A DNA stretch of 64,000 bases from an uncultured Bacilli bacterium (GTDB lineage Bacteria; Bacillota_I; Bacilli_A; RF39; UBA660). The stretch is taken from assembly GCA_934086775.1 (NCBI GenBank), contig CAKOIJ010000001.1, positions 18,502 through 82,501 on the forward strand. Direction: 5' to 3'. Below the pieces are notes generated by a model that made no database searches, was not told the DNA's origin, and saw nothing but the letters and a program-made list of their open reading frames with translations. This document shows, piece after piece, positions 61,142-64,000 of the stretch. The position numbers and the translations under genes were made by a program. Numbering within the stretch: the stretch's first letter is position 1; every line of letters starts with the position of its first letter.

Positions 61142-63214
61142 TTAGGCAACACTATTTTTCTTAATAATATCTTCAGCAATGTTTCTAGGTACTTCTTCAT
61201 AGTGGTCAAATACCATTTGATATTGTCCTCTACCTTGAGTATTACTTCTTAATACTGTCATGTAACCAAACATTTCTGCTAAAGGTACCATTGCACCTAT
61301 TTCTAGGTCTTTACCTCTTGATTCATTACCAAGTGGTCTTCCTCTTCTACTAGTTAAGTCTCCCATAACTGTTCCCATGAATTCTTCAGGAACTACAACA
61401 GATACTTTCATTATTGGTTCTAGTAAAACAGGTTTACATTTATTTTTAGCTTCTTTAAGTGCCATAGATGCAGCAATCTTAAATGCCATTTCGTTAGAGT
61501 CTACATCATGGTATGAACCATCAAATAATGTACACTTAACATCTATCATAGGATATCCAGCAAGTACTCCTCCAGCTAAAGCCTCTTGAAGTCCTTTATC
61601 AACAACACCAATGTATTCACGTGGTACTACACCACCAACAACAGCGTCAACGAATTCATATCCTTTATCTTTATTAGGTTCAAATTTAACCCAAACGTGT
61701 CCATATTGTCCACGTCCACCACTTTGCTTAATGTATTTACCTTCACAGTCAGCTGGTACTGTAAGAGTTTCTCTATAAGCAACTTGTGGTTTACCAACGT
61801 TACACTCAACATCAAATTCTCTTCTCATTCTATCAACTAGAACATCTAAGTGTAACTCACCCATTCCAGCTATAATAGTTTGACCAGTTTCATGATTTGT
61901 ACTAGCTCTAAATGATGGGTCTTCTTTTGCTAACTTTTGAAGTGCAAGACTCATTTTTTCTTGATCTGCTTTTGATTTTGGTTCAATAGCAAGTTCAATA
62001 ACTGGTTCTGGGAAAGTCATTTTTTCAAGTATAACTTTATTCTTTTCATCACACAAAGTGTCACCAGTAAATGTGTCTTTAAGTCCTACTGCAGCAGCAA
62101 TTTCTCCAGCATAGACTTCAGTAATTTCCTTTCTTTGGTTAGCATGCATTTGTAAAATACGTCCAATTCTTTCTTTTTCTCCTTTAGAACTATTATATAC
62201 ATATGAACCACTCTTTAATGTTCCAGAGTATACTCTAAAGAATGTTAAGTTACCAACGAATGGATCGTTCATAACTTTGAATGCTAGTGCACTAAATGGT
62301 TCAGAGTCACTTGCTTTTCTTTCAATTGGATTATCATTCATATCAATTCCCTTTACTGGAGGGATATCTGTTGGAGCTGGTAAATAGTCAAGTACTGCAT
62401 CAAGTGCAAGTTTTACACCTTTATTTCCTAAAGCAGTACCGCATAGTACTGGATAGAATTCTCCAGCTATAACACCTTTTCTTATAGCAGACTTAATTTC
62501 TTCAACACTAAGTTCATTTCCTTCTAAGTATTTTTCCATTAACTCATCATCAAACATACTAACTGTTTCAATAAGTTCCATACGTTTTTCTTCAGCAATA
62601 CTCTTTAATTCAGCAGGAATTTCTATTTCAGTAGCATTTTCATGTTGATCCCCATCATAATGATATGCTTTCATAGTAACTAAGTCAATAATACCACTAA
62701 AGTTATCTTCAGCACCAATAGGCCATTCAATAGGTGCACTATTTTCACTTAGTCTATCTTTAATTGTTTCTAAGCTAAATTCAAAGTTAGCTCCCATTTT
62801 ATCCATCTTATTAGCGAATATCATTCTTGGAACTTTCCATTCATTAGCTTGTCTCCAAACTTGTTCAGTTTGTGTTTCAACACCAGCTTGAGCATCAATA
62901 AGTGCAATTGCACCATCAAGTACTCTTAAACTACGAGAAACTTCAATAGTAAAGTCTACGTGTCCTGGTGTATCTATGATATTTAATCTATATCCTTTCC
63001 AATGTGCAGTAGTTGCAGCACTGGTAATTGTGATACCTCTTTCTTTTTCTTGTTCCATCCAGTCCATTTGTGATTCACCATCATGTGTTTCACCAATTTT
63101 ATGTGTTATACCAGTATGGAAAAGTACACGCTCTGTAAAAGTAGTCTTACCAGCATCTATATGTGCCATAATACCAATGTTACGAAGCTTATCTAAAGAT
63201 ACATCACGTGCCAT
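61142..63214 (-). CDS. fusA: Elongation factor G
   Basis: This 690-residue translocase GTPase has [20 protein letters not shown], the [13 protein letters not shown] switch [31 protein letters not shown], and domains II-V (QFDHY.. C-terminal, [13 protein letters not shown]). The GTPase residues are conserved, and it is the standard str-operon gene. AAGGGAG precedes the start; rpsG ends 21 bases upstream. Confidence 0.98.
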   Translation of the reverse strand: MARDVSLDKLRNIGIMAHIDAGKTTFTERVLFHTGITHKIGETHDGESQMDWMEQEKERGITITSAATTAHWKGYRLNIIDTPGHVDFTIEVSRSLRVLDGAIALIDAQAGVETQTEQVWRQANEWKVPRMIFANKMDKMGANFEFSLETIKDRLSENSAPIEWPIGAEDNFSGIIDLVTMKAYHYDGDQHENATEIEIPAELKSIAEEKRMELIETVSMFDDELMEKYLEGNELSVEEIKSAIRKGVIAGEFYPVLCGTALGNKGVKLALDAVLDYLPAPTDIPPVKGIDMNDNPIERKASDSEPFSALAFKVMNDPFVGNLTFFRVYSGTLKSGSYVYNSSKGEKERIGRILQMHANQRKEITEVYAGEIAAAVGLKDTFTGDTLCDEKNKVILEKMTFPEPVIELAIEPKSKADQEKMSLALQKLAKEDPSFRASTNHETGQTIIAGMGELHLDVLVDRMRREFDVECNVGKPQVAYRETLTVPADCEGKYIKQSGGRGQYGHVWVKFEPNKDKGYEFVDAVVGGVVPREYIGVVDKGLQEALAGGVLAGYPMIDVKCTLFDGSYHDVDSNEMAFKIAASMALKEAKNKCKPVLLEPIMKVSVVVPEEFMGTVMGDLTSRRGRPLGNESRGKDLEIGAMVPLAEMFGYMTVLRSNTQGRGQYQMVFDHYEEVPRNIAEDIIKKNSVA

Positions 63215-63235
63215 AAATATTTCTCCCTTCCTTTA

Positions 63236-63703
63236 TTACCATCTATAATGAGCATAAGCTTTATTTGCTTCTGCCATTTTGTGAGTGTCCTCACGTTTTT
63301 TAACAGCACCACCAACACCGTTAGCAGCATCTATTATTTCATTAGCTAAATTTTCTGCCATACCTTTACCACTTCTATTTTTAGCATATTGTACTAACCA
63401 ACGAAGTGCTAAAGTTTGCTTTCTCTCTTCTCTAACTTCAACTGGAACTTGATAGTTACCTCCACCGATACGTCTACTTCTAATTTCTAGTTGTGGTTCT
63501 ATGTTTTTATAAGCTTTAGTAAAAACTTCTAATGGATCTTCTCCAGTTTTTTCATTAACTATGTTAAATGCTTCATATAAAATATTTTGAGCAGTACCTC
63601 TTTTACCACCAATCATAATTCTATTGATTAATTTAGTAACAACTTTACTATTAAACTTAGGATCTGCTAAAACTTCTCTTTTTTCAGCTTGTCTTTTACG
63701 CAT
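63236..63703 (-). CDS. rpsG: Ribosomal protein S7
   Basis: This 155-residue primary 16S rRNA-binding protein organises the 30S head. Signatures: [52 protein letters not shown] and [20 protein letters not shown]. It is in the normal place between rpsL and fusA, with an AAGGAG site. Confidence 0.98.
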   Translation of the reverse strand: MRKRQAEKREVLADPKFNSKVVTKLINRIMIGGKRGTAQNILYEAFNIVNEKTGEDPLEVFTKAYKNIEPQLEIRSRRIGGGNYQVPVEVREERKQTLALRWLVQYAKNRSGKGMAENLANEIIDAANGVGGAVKKREDTHKMAEANKAYAHYRW

Positions 63704-63722
63704 AGTTTATTCTCCTTTCTTA

Positions 63723-64000
63723 TTATTTATTTTTTGGTTTTTTAGTTCCGTATTTACTTCTACCTTGTCTTCTCTTATCAATACCTGCAGTATCTAGTGT
63801 ACCACGAACAATATGATATCTTACTCCGATAAGGTCTTTAACACGTCCACCTCTTATTAATACTACACTGTGTTCTTGTAAGTTATGTCCTTCACCTGGA
63901 ATATAACAAGTTACTTCATATCCGTTTGAAAGTCTTACACGAGCATATTTTCTTAATGCTGAGTTTGGTTTTTTAGGTGTTTTAGTACCAACACGAGTAC
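63723..64000 (-). CDS. rpsL: Ribosomal protein S12, 5' end outside window
   Basis: The last about 91 residues are visible: [55 protein letters not shown], and a C-terminal [17 protein letters not shown]12 lies at the decoding centre. Lys in PKKPNSA (the streptomycin-sensitive state at position 42, E. coli numbering) is present, as is the Lys of GGRVKDLPG, although the usual Pro there is Ile (KDLIG). Confidence 0.97.
   Translation of the reverse strand, partial: TRVGTKTPKKPNSALRKYARVRLSNGYEVTCYIPGEGHNLQEHSVVLIRGGRVKDLIGVRYHIVRGTLDTAGIDKRRQGRSKYGTKKPKNK

Noticed and set aside
1..64000. tRNA or rRNA genes, CRISPR arrays, transposases, prophage or attachment sites
   Set aside because: None was found on reading both strands; the tRNA-like signal at 36360 belongs to tmRNA.

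Overview
The window is a 64 kb piece of a very AT-rich Gram-positive chromosome (probably class Bacilli, near the RF39, Erysipelotrichia or Mollicutes-related gut lineages). The evidence is PolC, an HrcA/CIRCE heat-shock operon, a T-box before tyrS, Firmicutes-type gene order (rpsL-rpsG-fusA-tuf, rimP-nusA-rnpM-infB-rbfA) and strong AGGAGG-like ribosome binding sites. UGA is an ordinary stop (it ends dxs and the yceD-like gene), so this is not a UGA-recoding mollicute. No rRNA, tRNA, CRISPR array, transposase or prophage was found. Nearly all genes lie on the minus strand.

Layout on the plus-strand ruler: 1-945, three type IV pilin-like genes of a competence pseudopilus type; 1137-5134, a small membrane protein, a CotS-like kinase, a SPOCS/LysM-like protein and lon; 5238-13395, the rimP-nusA-rnpM-infB-rbfA-uvrC-holA operon; 13514-21240, two paralogous surface-protein genes with near-identical leader regions around prsA, rnhB and dxs; 21320-24781, a candidate small RNA, a SPOR protein, rpmF, yceD, tmcAL and a CDF transporter; 24844-32553, polA, a 1217-residue repeat/phosphoesterase protein and an ftsW/rodA gene; 32690-36231, a YjcZ-like mini-protein, folA, thyA and def; 36360-36712, tmRNA; 36782-42765, membrane and unknown proteins, trmD, rimM, an rRNA/tRNA methyltransferase, a YgjP-like hydrolase, a glycosyltransferase and an XRE regulator; 42963-44852, iscU-iscS with an ArsR-type regulator; 44956-48938, a CotY/CotZ-like coat protein, an EIIB-like protein, an orphan KinB-like kinase, a small Tyr-rich protein, a degenerate phosphoesterase and a CPBP protease; 49004-54776, T-box-tyrS and polC; 54905-59815, hrcA-grpE-(92-residue unknown)-dnaK-dnaJ; 59864-64000, tuf, fusA, rpsG and the 3' part of rpsL.

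The most unusual feature is the leader shared by the two surface-protein genes. Each has a promoter inside a 14-bp inverted repeat, a 21-codon ORF with a good ribosome binding site and a run of exactly ten G, then an intrinsic terminator, then the surface gene. With ten G the small ORF stops well before the terminator. Losing one G (or a +1 shift) would extend translation to a TAG inside the 5' arm of the terminator in both copies. This suggests a phase-variable transcription attenuator, which I infer and do not know from any described system. The C-terminal domains of the two proteins look hypervariable, and one has a codon pattern like a diversity-generating-retroelement target. A leftover tail of a third such gene lies between polC and tyrS.

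A second theme is sporulation. A CotY/CotZ-like protein, a YjcZ-like mini-protein, a SPOCS/LysM-like protein and a CotS-like kinase occur with an orphan sensor kinase whose promoter carries three perfect Spo0A-type boxes spaced 10 bp apart. All functional calls come from reading the sequence; no database search was run.
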